Below, piece after piece: positions 1 through 10,058 of a stretch of DNA of 64,000 nt. The position numbers were made by a program, and so were the translations under genes. The stretch's first letter is position 1; each line of letters begins with the position of its first letter. Source of the DNA: Tranquillimonas alkanivorans (GTDB lineage Bacteria > Pseudomonadota > Alphaproteobacteria > Rhodobacterales > Rhodobacteraceae); the NCBI RefSeq assembly GCF_900115595.1, contig NZ_FOXA01000002.1, forward strand, positions 248,001 to 312,000, written 5' to 3'. The notes beneath the pieces are model-generated. The model did not search any database. It saw nothing but the letters and a program-made list of their open reading frames with translations, and was not told where the DNA came from.

Positions 1-5
1 CGACC

Positions 6-68
6 ATGAAGAAGCTCGTGAAATTCCTCGCCCTCTGGCGTGTCTTCCGCCGCTTCGTCCGGCGCTGA
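6..68 (+). CDS. Small ORF or 3' end of a gene cut by the window start
   Basis: An open frame runs into the window from its left edge and ends at TGA 66-68. The only start codon inside the window is ATG at 6, which would give a 20-residue, strongly basic peptide (MKKLVKFL start, RRFVRR end). It could equally be the C-terminus of a longer protein that begins outside the window. A basic, partly hydrophobic tail of this kind fits a membrane or small orphan protein, but no family can be assigned. The 94 bases between it and the next start hold no other recognisable feature. Confidence 0.25.
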   Translation: MKKLVKFLALWRVFRRFVRR

Positions 69-162
69 CCGCCCGTGCCGGGATCAACATTGGCGTGACC
101 GGGCCGCGTGCCCGGTCGCGTGCATCTTGAGCGGCCGGGCCCGGGAGCTTACCTCGCGGCCC

Positions 163-747
163 ATGGATGCCCTCTGCACCGACCTGCGCGCCTGCACGCT
201 CTGCGCCGACCGCTTTGCCGCCACTGCCACGCGCCACCGCCCCAACCCGGTCGTCTGGTTCAAGCCGGGCGCACGCGTCCTGATCGCGAGCCAGGCGCCG
301 GGGCTGCGCGTGCACGAGGCGAATACCCCGTTCTGGGACCAGTCCGGGCGCCGCCTGCGCGACTGGCTCGGGATGACCGAGGACGAGTTCTACGACCGCG
401 AGCGCGTCGCGATCGTTCCCATGGCCTTCTGTTTTCCCGGCTACGATGCGAAGGGCTCGGACCTGCCGCCGCCGCCCGTCTGCGCGCGGACCTGGCGCGC
501 GCCGATCCTCGAGGGGCTGGACACCATCCGCCTGACGATCCTGATCGGCGGCTATGCGCAGAAGTGGCACCTGGGCACGAAGCAGGGCGTCACGGACACG
601 GTGGCGGGCTGGCGGGACCACGCGCCGCATACCTTCCCCTTGCCGCATCCCTCGTGGCGCAATACGGCGTGGCTGAAGCGAAATTCGTGGTTCGAAACCG
701 AGCTTCTGCCGGTCCTGCGGGCCCGCGTCCGCGAGGAGATGGAATGA
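163..747 (+). CDS. Uracil-DNA glycosylase family protein
   Basis: This 194-residue protein belongs to the uracil-DNA glycosylase superfamily (PF03167, COG1573-like branch). These enzymes excise uracil or related damaged bases in base-excision repair. Residues 42-47 (ASQAPG) correspond to the family's first active-site loop. HPSWRN at 162-167 corresponds to the histidine-containing minor-groove loop. An N-terminal CxxC pair (11 and 14) and later cysteines at 90 and 107 (in FCFPGY and PPVCAR) suggest an Fe-S-binding arrangement like family 4, which I infer only. The frame is open further upstream, but ATG 163 puts the conserved 'DLRACTLC' segment at the usual distance from the start. The stop overlaps the next gene by four bases (ATGA), so the two are translationally coupled. 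Enzymatic activity is not certain, because this sub-branch is poorly characterised. Confidence 0.82.
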   Translation: MDALCTDLRACTLCADRFAATATRHRPNPVVWFKPGARVLIASQAPGLRVHEANTPFWDQSGRRLRDWLGMTEDEFYDRERVAIVPMAFCFPGYDAKGSDLPPPPVCARTWRAPILEGLDTIRLTILIGGYAQKWHLGTKQGVTDTVAGWRDHAPHTFPLPHPSWRNTAWLKRNSWFETELLPVLRARVREEME

Positions 748-1529
748 CCGAGACACCGCTCGACCGCGCCCATGCCACGATGGAGGCCGCCCCCGACGAC
801 GACGCGGCGCGGCTGGCCTTCTACGATCGACTGGCCGAGGCCGAGCTGTTCCTGCTGCTCGACGAAGAGCCCGAGGGCGAGACGCTGAACCCCGCCGTCT
901 GGCCGCTGGAAAGCGGACCGACGGTGCTGGCCTTCGACACCGAGGAGCGGCTGGCCGAGTTCACCGGGCAGATCAGCCCCTACGCCGCGCTTTCGGGGCG
1001 GGCGGTCGCCGGCATGCTGGCGGGGCAGGGGGCGGCGCTGGGGCTCAATCTGGGCGTCGCGCCGTCGGCCATCCTGCTGCCCAGTGACGCGCTGGCCTGG
1101 CTGGCCGAGACGCTGTCGCACCGGCCCGAAACGGTCGAGGCGCGGCCGCAGGACCTGTCCCGCCCCGACGGGCTGCCCGACCGCCTGCTCAATGCGCTCG
1201 ACGCCAAGCTCGCGACGGCTTCGGGCCTCGCGCGGCTCGCCTATCTCGCCGCCGTCACCTACGACACCGGCGCGAAGGGGCATCTCCTGGCCTTCATCGA
1301 CGCCGCCCCGGGTGCCGAGGCCGCGCTGGCGCAGGCCACGGGCGAGGCGCTGACGTTCTCGGGTCTCGAGGCGGGCGTGCTCGACGTCGCCTTTTTCGCC
1401 AGCACCGACCCGGTCGCCGCGCGGCTGGCGCGCGCCGGGCTCAGGATCGACCTGCCCGAGCCCGAGCGGCCGCAGGTGCCGGGGGGCGCGCCGGGGATGG
1501 ACCCCGACCGACCGCCGAAGCTGAAGTAA
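744..1529 (+). CDS. SseB family protein
   Basis: This 261-residue cytosolic protein matches the SseB family (PF07179 N-terminal domain), named after the enhanced-serine-sensitivity gene of enterobacteria. Visible support is the N-terminal 'DRLAEAELFLLLDE' segment followed by a 'VLAFDTEERLAEF' stretch and a 'LLPSDALAWL' block, the typical order in this family. The role in alphaproteobacteria is unknown, and no catalytic residues are apparent. The C-terminus (after about residue 235) is proline rich and probably disordered. The start ATG at 744 overlaps the stop of the glycosylase gene, so the two form a two-gene unit. Downstream comes a dispersed repeat and then the converging hydroxyacid dehydrogenase gene. 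Confidence 0.75.
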   Translation: MTETPLDRAHATMEAAPDDDAARLAFYDRLAEAELFLLLDEEPEGETLNPAVWPLESGPTVLAFDTEERLAEFTGQISPYAALSGRAVAGMLAGQGAALGLNLGVAPSAILLPSDALAWLAETLSHRPETVEARPQDLSRPDGLPDRLLNALDAKLATASGLARLAYLAAVTYDTGAKGHLLAFIDAAPGAEAALAQATGEALTFSGLEAGVLDVAFFASTDPVAARLARAGLRIDLPEPERPQVPGGAPGMDPDRPPKLK

Positions 1530-1587
1530 GGCGGACGCGCCTGCGGCGCGACTGCTTTTGTTGCGGCGGGCTTCGCCAGCCGCGATG

Positions 1588-1638
1588 CCGGGGGCTGTCT
1601 GCCCCCGGACCCCTGAGGATATTTCAGGACCAAAGATG
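1588..1638 (+). repeat. Dispersed Roseobacter-type intergenic repeat, copy A
   Basis: A hairpin of GGGGGC / GCCCCC arms with loop TGTCT is followed by GGACCCCTGAGGATATTTC and AGGACCAAAGATG. The same block is found inverted at 28396-28444 with only a few changes, and as diverged copies at 16120-16172 and 33447-33480. It lies between the converging 3' ends of the SseB-like and hydroxyacid dehydrogenase genes. I recognise the 'GAGGATATTT...AAGATG' string as a common intergenic repeat of Rhodobacteraceae. Its function is unknown, and the hairpin could assist termination. Confidence 0.7.
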
Positions 1639-1653
1639 GTAGGGGAGCTGCGC

Positions 1654-1697
1654 TGGATTTGGAGCGCGGCGTCAGTGGATTTGGAGCGCGGCGTCAG
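1654..1697. repeat. Perfect 22-bp tandem duplication
   Basis: The 22 bases TGGATTTGGAGCGCGGCGTCAG occur twice, head to tail (1654-1675 and 1676-1697). The second copy contains the stop codon of the minus-strand hydroxyacid dehydrogenase gene (TGA, 1694-1696). The duplication therefore adds 22 bases of 3' flank without changing the protein. A recent slippage event is the simplest explanation. Confidence 0.9.
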
Positions 1698-2623
1698 TAG
1701 CCCGCATCGCGATCCACGAGGTGCAGAAGCGGTTTACCTGCCTCGCCGCGGCGGATGTTTTCGGCGATGACGCGCGCGGCACTGGCCGGGCGGGTTTCCG
1801 AGGCGATGTGGGGTGTGACCGTTACCTTAGGGTGTGCCCAGAACGGGTGGTCCTTGGGCAGCGGCTCGGTCCGGAAGACATCGAGCGTGGCGTGGGCGAG
1901 GTGACTGGCGTCGAGCGCGGCCAACAGCGCGTCGTCGTCGATGAGCGCGCCGCGGCCGGGATTCACCACGACCGCGCCCTGGGGAAGCCTGGCGATGGCG
2001 GCGGCGTCCAGGATGTTCTCAGTCTGCGGCGTGCGGGGCAGGAGGAGGACCACGATCTCGGACCGCGCCAGCACCGTGTCCAGTCCGGAGGGGCCGTGGT
2101 GGCAGGCGATGCCGTCGACGGCCTTCCCGGTCCGGCTCCAGCCCGTGACGTCGAAGTTCAGCGCGGCGAGGGCCTGCGCGCAGGCGGAGCCGAGCGCGCC
2201 GAGGCCCAGCACCCCGACCTTGCGGTCGCGGGCGAGCGGCGGCACCCAGTCGCGCCACACGCCGTCCTGCCCGTGGAGGTGCAGGTCGATGTTCAGGTGA
2301 TGGCGCAGGACGTGTCCGGTCACCCACTCGACCATCCCCTCGGTCAGGCCGTCGTCCACCATGCGGGCGAGCGGCATGGTCAGGGTCTCGTTCCCCACGA
2401 TGCTCTCTACCCCGGCCCAGAGGCTGAGCACCGCCTTGGTGCGGGTGAAGCGGGTGAAGTCCGACAGGCCGCCATTGGGGGCGTAGACGACGTAATCCAC
2501 GTCTTCCGGGGAATGGTGGGTGGAGAGGTTTGCCGCGACGCCGGCGTCGTCTAGCGCCTCTGTCAGCGGACGCTCGTACTGCGCCCAGCGGCCCTCCGGC
2601 GCGGAAAACAGAACGTTGATCAT
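1694..2623 (-). CDS. Glyoxylate/hydroxypyruvate reductase A-type 2-hydroxyacid dehydrogenase
   Basis: The 309-residue protein is a D-isomer-specific 2-hydroxyacid dehydrogenase of the GhrA type. This type reduces glyoxylate or hydroxypyruvate with NAD(P)H in the cytosol. The dinucleotide-binding motif GLGALGSACAQAL lies near the middle. Catalytic arginine is in NPGRGALIDDDAL and catalytic histidine in TPHIAS. The N-terminus (MINVLFSAPEGRW) is close to the usual start of the family. The start codon overlaps the rodA stop by four bases (ATGA on the minus strand), so the gene is the last member of the mre/mrd operon even though its chemistry is unrelated to cell-wall synthesis. The exact substrate cannot be told from sequence. 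Confidence 0.85.
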   Translation of the reverse strand: MINVLFSAPEGRWAQYERPLTEALDDAGVAANLSTHHSPEDVDYVVYAPNGGLSDFTRFTRTKAVLSLWAGVESIVGNETLTMPLARMVDDGLTEGMVEWVTGHVLRHHLNIDLHLHGQDGVWRDWVPPLARDRKVGVLGLGALGSACAQALAALNFDVTGWSRTGKAVDGIACHHGPSGLDTVLARSEIVVLLLPRTPQTENILDAAAIARLPQGAVVVNPGRGALIDDDALLAALDASHLAHATLDVFRTEPLPKDHPFWAHPKVTVTPHIASETRPASAARVIAENIRRGEAGKPLLHLVDRDAGY

Positions 2624-3765
2624 GGTCCCCTCGGTCTGTGCACGTGGGCCGACTGCACCAGCCCGAAGGCGACGAGTAGCACCAGCATGGCCGAGCCGCC
2701 ATAGCTGACCAGGGGCAGCGGCACGCCGACGACGGGGGCGAGGCCCATGACCATCGACATGTTGACCGCGAAGAACAGGAAGAACGTCGCCGCGATCCCC
2801 AGCGTCATGAGCGAGCCGAACCGGTCGCGGTTGGTGACGGCCGAGTGGATGCAGAACAGGATGATCAGCGCGTAGAGCGTGAGTAGAGAGAAGGCGCCGA
2901 CGAAGCCAAATTCCTCGGCCAAAGTGGTGAAGATGAAGTCGGTATGTTTCTCGGGCAGGAAGTTCAGGCGCGACTGCGTGCCCTGCATGAAGCCGCGACC
3001 GGTCCAGCCGCCCGATCCCAGCGCGATCTTCGACTGGGTGATGTGATAGCCCGCGCCCAGCGGATCGGTCGACGGGTCGAGGAAGGTGTCGATCCGCCGG
3101 TACTGGTAATCCTTGAGAAGCTGCCAGGGTGTTCCGCGCGAATAGAACACGGCGCTGACGAGTCCCGCGCCCATGGCGACCACGACGCCCCAGTACCACC
3201 AACTGACGCCGGCGGCGAACATGACCGCGCCGCCGCCCATGATCAGCAGAAGTGCCGTGCCCAGGTCGGGCTGCTTGAGGACGAGGAAGGTGGGCGCGAG
3301 AATCAAGACCAGCGGCACCAGGACCCACAGGGGCCGCGACACCTTGTCGACGTCCAGCCAGTCGTAATAGGCGGCCAGCATCATCACGAGCGTGATCTTC
3401 ATCAGCTCGGACGGCTGCAGCCGCATGAAACCCAGATCGATCCAGCGCTGCGCGCCCATGCCGGTGGTGCCGATCAGCTCGACCAGCACCAGCAGGAAGA
3501 GCGAGCCGAGATAGGCGAGTCCGGCCATGTTGCGCCAGAACCAGATCGGCACCATCGCCACGATGAAAAGCAACACCATGCCCATGGCGAAGCGCTTCAT
3601 CTGCGGCTCGGCCCAGCGGGAGAGGTCCCCGCCCGCGACCGAGTAGAGCATCAGGAAGCCTACGGCCGAGACCGCGGTCAGGAGCAGCACGAGCGCCCAG
3701 TTCAGGTAGAAGACCTTGGCGACGCCGCGGGGCACGCGCGGGACGTTGTACTCGAGGTAGCTCAT
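2620..3765 (-). CDS. rodA: Rod shape-determining peptidoglycan glycosyltransferase RodA
   Basis: This 381-residue polytopic SEDS-family protein polymerises lipid II during lateral cell-wall growth, working with PBP2. Around ten hydrophobic segments are visible. Hallmarks are the QPSELMKI block, the KQPDLGTALLL block, and near the C-terminus the GVPLPLVSYGGSAML motif typical of SEDS proteins. It starts at ATG 3765, which overlaps the stop of mrdA by four bases, and its own stop overlaps the following dehydrogenase. The length is normal for RodA (about 370-380). The order mreB-mreC-mreD-mrdA-rodA is the classic elongasome operon. Confidence 0.95.
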   Translation of the reverse strand: MSYLEYNVPRVPRGVAKVFYLNWALVLLLTAVSAVGFLMLYSVAGGDLSRWAEPQMKRFAMGMVLLFIVAMVPIWFWRNMAGLAYLGSLFLLVLVELIGTTGMGAQRWIDLGFMRLQPSELMKITLVMMLAAYYDWLDVDKVSRPLWVLVPLVLILAPTFLVLKQPDLGTALLLIMGGGAVMFAAGVSWWYWGVVVAMGAGLVSAVFYSRGTPWQLLKDYQYRRIDTFLDPSTDPLGAGYHITQSKIALGSGGWTGRGFMQGTQSRLNFLPEKHTDFIFTTLAEEFGFVGAFSLLTLYALIILFCIHSAVTNRDRFGSLMTLGIAATFFLFFAVNMSMVMGLAPVVGVPLPLVSYGGSAMLVLLVAFGLVQSAHVHRPRGP

Positions 3766-5708
3766 GCGCGGCTGCGGCCTCCGCCATCGCGGTCGAGCGG
3801 AGAGAGCGGCAGGGTGCGCTGCATCTCCTCGATCTCCTGGCGTTGGCTGGTGGGATAGCTCTCCAGCGGCGGCAGCTTGCCGTGCAGCGCATAGAGCAGG
3901 ATGTCGCGGGCCACCGGTGCGGCCGCCGACGACCCGCCGCCGCCGTGCTCGACCACGACCGAGACCGCGTAGCGCGGGGCAGTGTAGGGTGCGAAGCCCA
4001 CGAACAGCGCGTGGTCGCGCCGTTTCCACGGCAGGTCGGCGTTCGAGGTCACGCCCCGCGCCCGCTCGGCGGCGGTGATGTTGCGGACCTGGCTGGTGCC
4101 GGTCTTCCCGGCGAGCGCCAGCGCCTCGTCCTGGATGCGGCTGCCGTAGGCGGTGCCGCGTCGCGAGTTCGACACCGCGTACATCGCCTTGCGGACCCGG
4201 CGCAGGTGATTCTCGTTCACGCCGAGCGGACCGCCGCCCTTCACCTCGGTCTCGACCCCGTCGACGGACTTGATCAGCCGCGGCTCGATTGCGCTGCCGC
4301 TGGCCAGCCGCGCACTCATCACGGCAAGCTGGAGGGGCGAGGCCAGCACGAAGCCCTGGCCGATGGCAGCGTTCAGGCTGTCGCCGACCAGCCAGCCCTT
4401 GTCGTAGCGGTCGCGTTTCCACTGCTTGGTGGGCATGATGCCGTCGGTGACCGCCGACATGGGCACGTCGAACCTGTGGCCGAAGCCGAAGCGGCGCGAC
4501 ATCTCGGCGATCTTGTCGATCCCGACGCGCTGCGCGAGTTCGTAATAGTAGACGTCGCAGGATTGCTGGAGGCTTTCCTCGAGATCCACGTGCCCGTGCC
4601 CGCCGCGCTTCCAGCAGTGGAAGCGCCGGTTGCCCAGCGTGTGATAACCGGGGCACCAGATGGTCTCGTCAGGCGTGACCTCTCCCATCTCGAGCGCGGC
4701 GAGCGTGACCATCATCTTGAAGGTCGAGCCCGGCGGATAGCCGCCCTGCGCCGCCTTGTTCGACAACGGGCGGTACATGTTCTCGGTCAGGAGCGCGTAA
4801 TCCGCGCTCGAGATGCCGCGCACGAACTTGTTGGGGTCGAAGGCCGGGGCCGAGCCGACGGCGAGAAGGTCTCCGTCTCGCACGTCCATGACCACCGCCG
4901 CCGCGGAATGCCCCAGCGCCAGGCGCGCCTGCACGAAGTTCTGCAGCCCCGCATCGACGGTCAGTTGCAGGTTCGAGCCGGGCGTGCCCTCGTCGCGGCC
5001 GAGTTCGCGCATGACGCGGCCGGCGGCGTTCACCTCGATCTGCTTGGTGCCGGCCTTGCCGCGCAGGCGGCGCTCGAGCTTGTTCTCGACGCCGGTCTTG
5101 CCGATCTGGAACTTCGGGATCTGCAGAAGCGGGTCGTCGTCGTCCATGCGGCTGAGGTCGTAGTCGCTGACCGGGCCGACATAGCCCACCACGTGCGCGA
5201 AGTCGTCGCGCAGGGGATAGTTGCGCGTCAGGCCAACGTCCGGCGTGATGCCGGGCAGGGCGGGCGCGTTGACGGCGACGGTTGCGATATCCTCCCACGA
5301 CCGCTGGTCGGTGAGGGTGACCGGCACGAAGGGACTGCGGCGGTCGAGCTCGCGGCGCGCGCGCTCCAGCTCGCCCTCGTCGAGGTGGATGAGCTTTTGC
5401 AGGCGGGCGATGACCTCGTCCACGTCGCCCGCGTCCTCCTTGACGATGACGATGCGGTAGTTCTGCGCGTTCTCGGCGATGGGCCGCCCGTTGCGGTCGA
5501 AGATAAGGCCGCGGGCGGGCGCGATGAGCCGCATGTTGATGCGGTTCTCGTCGGCCAGCAGGCGGAACTCGTCGGCCTGCTCGATCTGCATTTGCCGCAT
5601 GCGCAGGCCGAGAGCGCCCATGACGCCCAGTTGCAGCCCACCCAGCACCAGCGCGCGCCGCGAAACGCGGCGGGCCGAGGTCGCGGTGTCTCTGGACGAT
5701 CTCTTCAT
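3762..5708 (-). CDS. mrdA: Penicillin-binding protein 2 (transpeptidase of the elongasome)
   Basis: This 648-residue class B PBP cross-links peptidoglycan during elongation. It has one N-terminal membrane anchor at about residues 18-36. The dimerisation/pedestal region follows, including a GLIFDRNGRPIAEN motif typical of PBP2. The transpeptidase domain has the nucleophile in STFK (328-331), the second motif SCD (383-385) and the third motif KTG (535-537). The frame is open well upstream into mreD, but ATG 5708 overlaps the mreD stop by four bases and gives the expected short cytoplasmic tail. It is the target of mecillinam-type beta-lactams in other bacteria. It acts with RodA, which is encoded immediately downstream. 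Confidence 0.95.
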   Translation of the reverse strand: MKRSSRDTATSARRVSRRALVLGGLQLGVMGALGLRMRQMQIEQADEFRLLADENRINMRLIAPARGLIFDRNGRPIAENAQNYRIVIVKEDAGDVDEVIARLQKLIHLDEGELERARRELDRRSPFVPVTLTDQRSWEDIATVAVNAPALPGITPDVGLTRNYPLRDDFAHVVGYVGPVSDYDLSRMDDDDPLLQIPKFQIGKTGVENKLERRLRGKAGTKQIEVNAAGRVMRELGRDEGTPGSNLQLTVDAGLQNFVQARLALGHSAAAVVMDVRDGDLLAVGSAPAFDPNKFVRGISSADYALLTENMYRPLSNKAAQGGYPPGSTFKMMVTLAALEMGEVTPDETIWCPGYHTLGNRRFHCWKRGGHGHVDLEESLQQSCDVYYYELAQRVGIDKIAEMSRRFGFGHRFDVPMSAVTDGIMPTKQWKRDRYDKGWLVGDSLNAAIGQGFVLASPLQLAVMSARLASGSAIEPRLIKSVDGVETEVKGGGPLGVNENHLRRVRKAMYAVSNSRRGTAYGSRIQDEALALAGKTGTSQVRNITAAERARGVTSNADLPWKRRDHALFVGFAPYTAPRYAVSVVVEHGGGGSSAAAPVARDILLYALHGKLPPLESYPTSQRQEIEEMQRTLPLSPLDRDGGGRSRA

Positions 5709-6244
5709 CGGCGATGCCCCAGCGCGTCGACCTCGCCCGGGGCACGCTTGAACACGCCGAGGGCGTAGCGCGACAGCGCGGCGAGGACCGGGTAGCTCAG
5801 CACCGACGTCGCGACCTGCAGAATGCTCAGCCGCAAGGGCGGCTGCGGCACCATGAACAGCCCCAGCGCTGCGACGTAGGCCAGTTTCATCATCAGAAGG
5901 ACCCCCGCAACCATCGCCCACTCCAGCATGAACGGCAGATCGCGGATCAGGTGCTCGCGCGCACGGAGGAACTCGAGCCCCAGCACCGTGATGCCGGCCC
6001 AAAGCCCGATGGGCCGGACCTGCAGGATGTCGGCGGCCAGCACCACGGCGGCGACCAGGAATGTGGGGACGTAATCAGGCCGCCGCAGCACCCAGACGAA
6101 GGCCAGCACGACCAGCAGGTCGGGGCCGGGCAGGCGGCTGCTGACCACCTGGAAAGGCAGGATCTGGATGAACAGGACCAGCGCCGCCAGGGCCGCGAAG
6201 AGCGCCCGGTAGCCCCAACGTTCGGTGGTGACGGGATCAACCAT
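5705..6244 (-). CDS. mreD: Rod shape-determining protein MreD
   Basis: A 179-residue inner-membrane protein with five or six hydrophobic segments, in the expected place between mreC and mrdA. MreD is a small, poorly conserved elongasome component that binds MreC. Here the assignment rests on size, membrane topology and position rather than on a catalytic motif. The start ATG 6244 lies inside the last codons of mreC (8-base overlap), and the stop overlaps the mrdA start. An in-frame upstream ATG at 6298 would intrude further into mreC and is less likely. Confidence 0.88.
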   Translation of the reverse strand: MVDPVTTERWGYRALFAALAALVLFIQILPFQVVSSRLPGPDLLVVLAFVWVLRRPDYVPTFLVAAVVLAADILQVRPIGLWAGITVLGLEFLRAREHLIRDLPFMLEWAMVAGVLLMMKLAYVAALGLFMVPQPPLRLSILQVATSVLSYPVLAALSRYALGVFKRAPGEVDALGHRR

Positions 6245-7139
6245 CCTCGCCCCCTCCGGGCGCGCCGGCCAGGGTGTCGCGGCGGTCGGGAACCACAAGC
6301 GTGCCGGGGTCGTCCACGGCCTCGGTCCGGTGCGAACGCAGGACCCGCAGGAACTCCAGCCGCTCGTAATCGGCCGCCAGCCGCACGCGCAGCCGCCGCT
6401 CGGCGTCGAGTGCGACCTGTCCCACCAGCAGGCCCGCCGGGAATACGCCGCCGTCGCCCGAGCTCACGACCCGGTCGCCGGGACGCACGAGTTCAGGCGA
6501 CTCGAGGAAGTCGATGGGCGGCAGCTTCGAATTGTCGCCGGCCAGGATCGCCTGCTGGCCCGAGGGCTGAATGGTCACCGGGATGCGGCTGTTGCTGTCG
6601 GTCAGCAGGATCACCCGCGACGAGGTGGCGCCCACGCCCGAGATACGGCCCACCAGCCCCAGCCCGTCGGTCGTCGCCCAGCCGTCGCGGATGCCGTCAC
6701 GCGCGCCGACGTTGAGCAGAACCGACTGCCGAAAGGGCGAGCCGGAATCGGCCAGCACCACCCCGGTGACATAGGTCAGCTGCGGGTCCAGCCGCACCTT
6801 GTTCAGGTCCAGAAGCTTCGCGTTTTCCTGCTCGAGCTGGAGCGCGGCCTCTTTCCAGGCCTTCATCTGCTTGAGCTCGCGGCGCAGTTCCTGGTTCTGC
6901 TCGTAAATGTGCGTGTAGCTCTGGAAATCCTCGACCATCCGGGCGACGCGCGTCACGGGGACCAGCGCCCACTCGAAGGACGGCACCACCTCGTTGACGA
7001 TCTGCGCGCGCACGCGCTCGGCCCGCGGACTGTCGATGCGCCACAGCAGGAAGATCGCGAACAGGAAAAGGACCAGCCCGCCGATCAGGATGCGCCGGAT
7101 CGGGCGGGTGAACTGCGCGCTGGAAGTGTCGTTCGCCAT
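6237..7139 (-). CDS. mreC: Rod shape-determining protein MreC
   Basis: A 300-residue bitopic protein: a short cytoplasmic tail, one membrane segment at about residues 15-37, a coiled-coil stretch (about 65-105, rich in E, K and Q: ELRRELKQMKAWKEAALQLE), then the periplasmic beta-domain with the family motif 'VTGVVLADSGSPFRQSVLLN'. MreC is the periplasmic scaffold that links MreB to PBP2 and RodA. The start ATG 7139 lies 96 bases downstream of mreB. The C-terminal tail after about residue 275 is polar and probably disordered. Confidence 0.93.
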   Translation of the reverse strand: MANDTSSAQFTRPIRRILIGGLVLFLFAIFLLWRIDSPRAERVRAQIVNEVVPSFEWALVPVTRVARMVEDFQSYTHIYEQNQELRRELKQMKAWKEAALQLEQENAKLLDLNKVRLDPQLTYVTGVVLADSGSPFRQSVLLNVGARDGIRDGWATTDGLGLVGRISGVGATSSRVILLTDSNSRIPVTIQPSGQQAILAGDNSKLPPIDFLESPELVRPGDRVVSSGDGGVFPAGLLVGQVALDAERRLRVRLAADYERLEFLRVLRSHRTEAVDDPGTLVVPDRRDTLAGAPGGGEDG

Positions 7140-7235
7140 GGGCTGCTCCCGGGCCGGGTCCCCGTCCGGCCTGATGAAGCCTCGTCAATCGGCCGTTGTC
7201 CGGCCTTCTGCCGCCCGGCGCCCGCAGGCGCCGGA

Positions 7236-9566
<2,331 letters not shown>

Positions 9567-9570
<4 letters not shown>

Positions 9571-9905
9571 GCCAGGTCCTCGGGCAGGTCGTGGCGCCCC
9601 CCGACCAACGCGACGGGCTTGCTCCACGCGACGTCGTCCATCCGAAGCCGGCGATAAAGGTGCGGGAACAGCGCGCCGCCGCGCGACGGCTCCCATTTCA
9701 GGTCGTCGCCCAGCGTGTCGGCCTCGACCGCGAGCAGCATCAGCCCGTCCTCGCCCGCGAAGTGCTTCTCGAGCGTTCCGCGCAGCGTGGTGGCGTCGGA
9801 GAAATGGATGTAGCCGTCCGAGACGTCGACGGGCGCGCCGCGCGTCTCGCCCGCGAGCCGCAGGGCGGCGTATTCGTCCGAACGCAGTACCTTGTAGATC
9901 AGCAT
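9567..9905 (-). CDS. DUF952 family protein
   Basis: A 112-residue protein of the DUF952 family, recognisable by the start [15 protein letters not shown], the [20 protein letters not shown] block and the C-terminal [12 protein letters not shown] segment. The fold is related to ADP-ribosyltransferase-like domains in structural surveys, but no activity is established. ATG 9905 is the first methionine before the conserved block. Upstream codons in frame are not family-like. It is co-transcribed with pyrD, an arrangement I recall from other Rhodobacterales; any link to pyrimidine metabolism is unproven. Confidence 0.8.
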
Positions 9906-9960
9906 GGGCGGCTGCATGCCGCGCGCCCGCCACATGGTCAAGTGCGCCCTGTCACGAACA

Positions 9961-9975
9961 CGTCGCAAAGCGACG
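9961..9975. other. Short perfect hairpin in a divergent intergenic region
   Basis: CGTCGC and GCGACG flank an AAA loop between the divergent DUF952/pyrD and 5'-nucleotidase genes. A single CTGTCAC, similar to one half of a PhoB box, sits at 9949-9955. A second half site at the right spacing is not evident, so phosphate control of the nucleotidase is only a possibility. Confidence 0.3.
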
Positions 9976-10058
9976 CTACGCCACCCGCGCATCGGGCTTT
10001 GACAGCCCCACGGGGGCGGGTCACTCTCGCCCCACACGTTCAACACCGGGAGTTTCCT

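Noticed and set aside
9949-9966. PhoB box before the 5'-nucleotidase gene
   Set aside because: Only one CTGTCAC half site is convincing. The second, 11 bases later, matches poorly.
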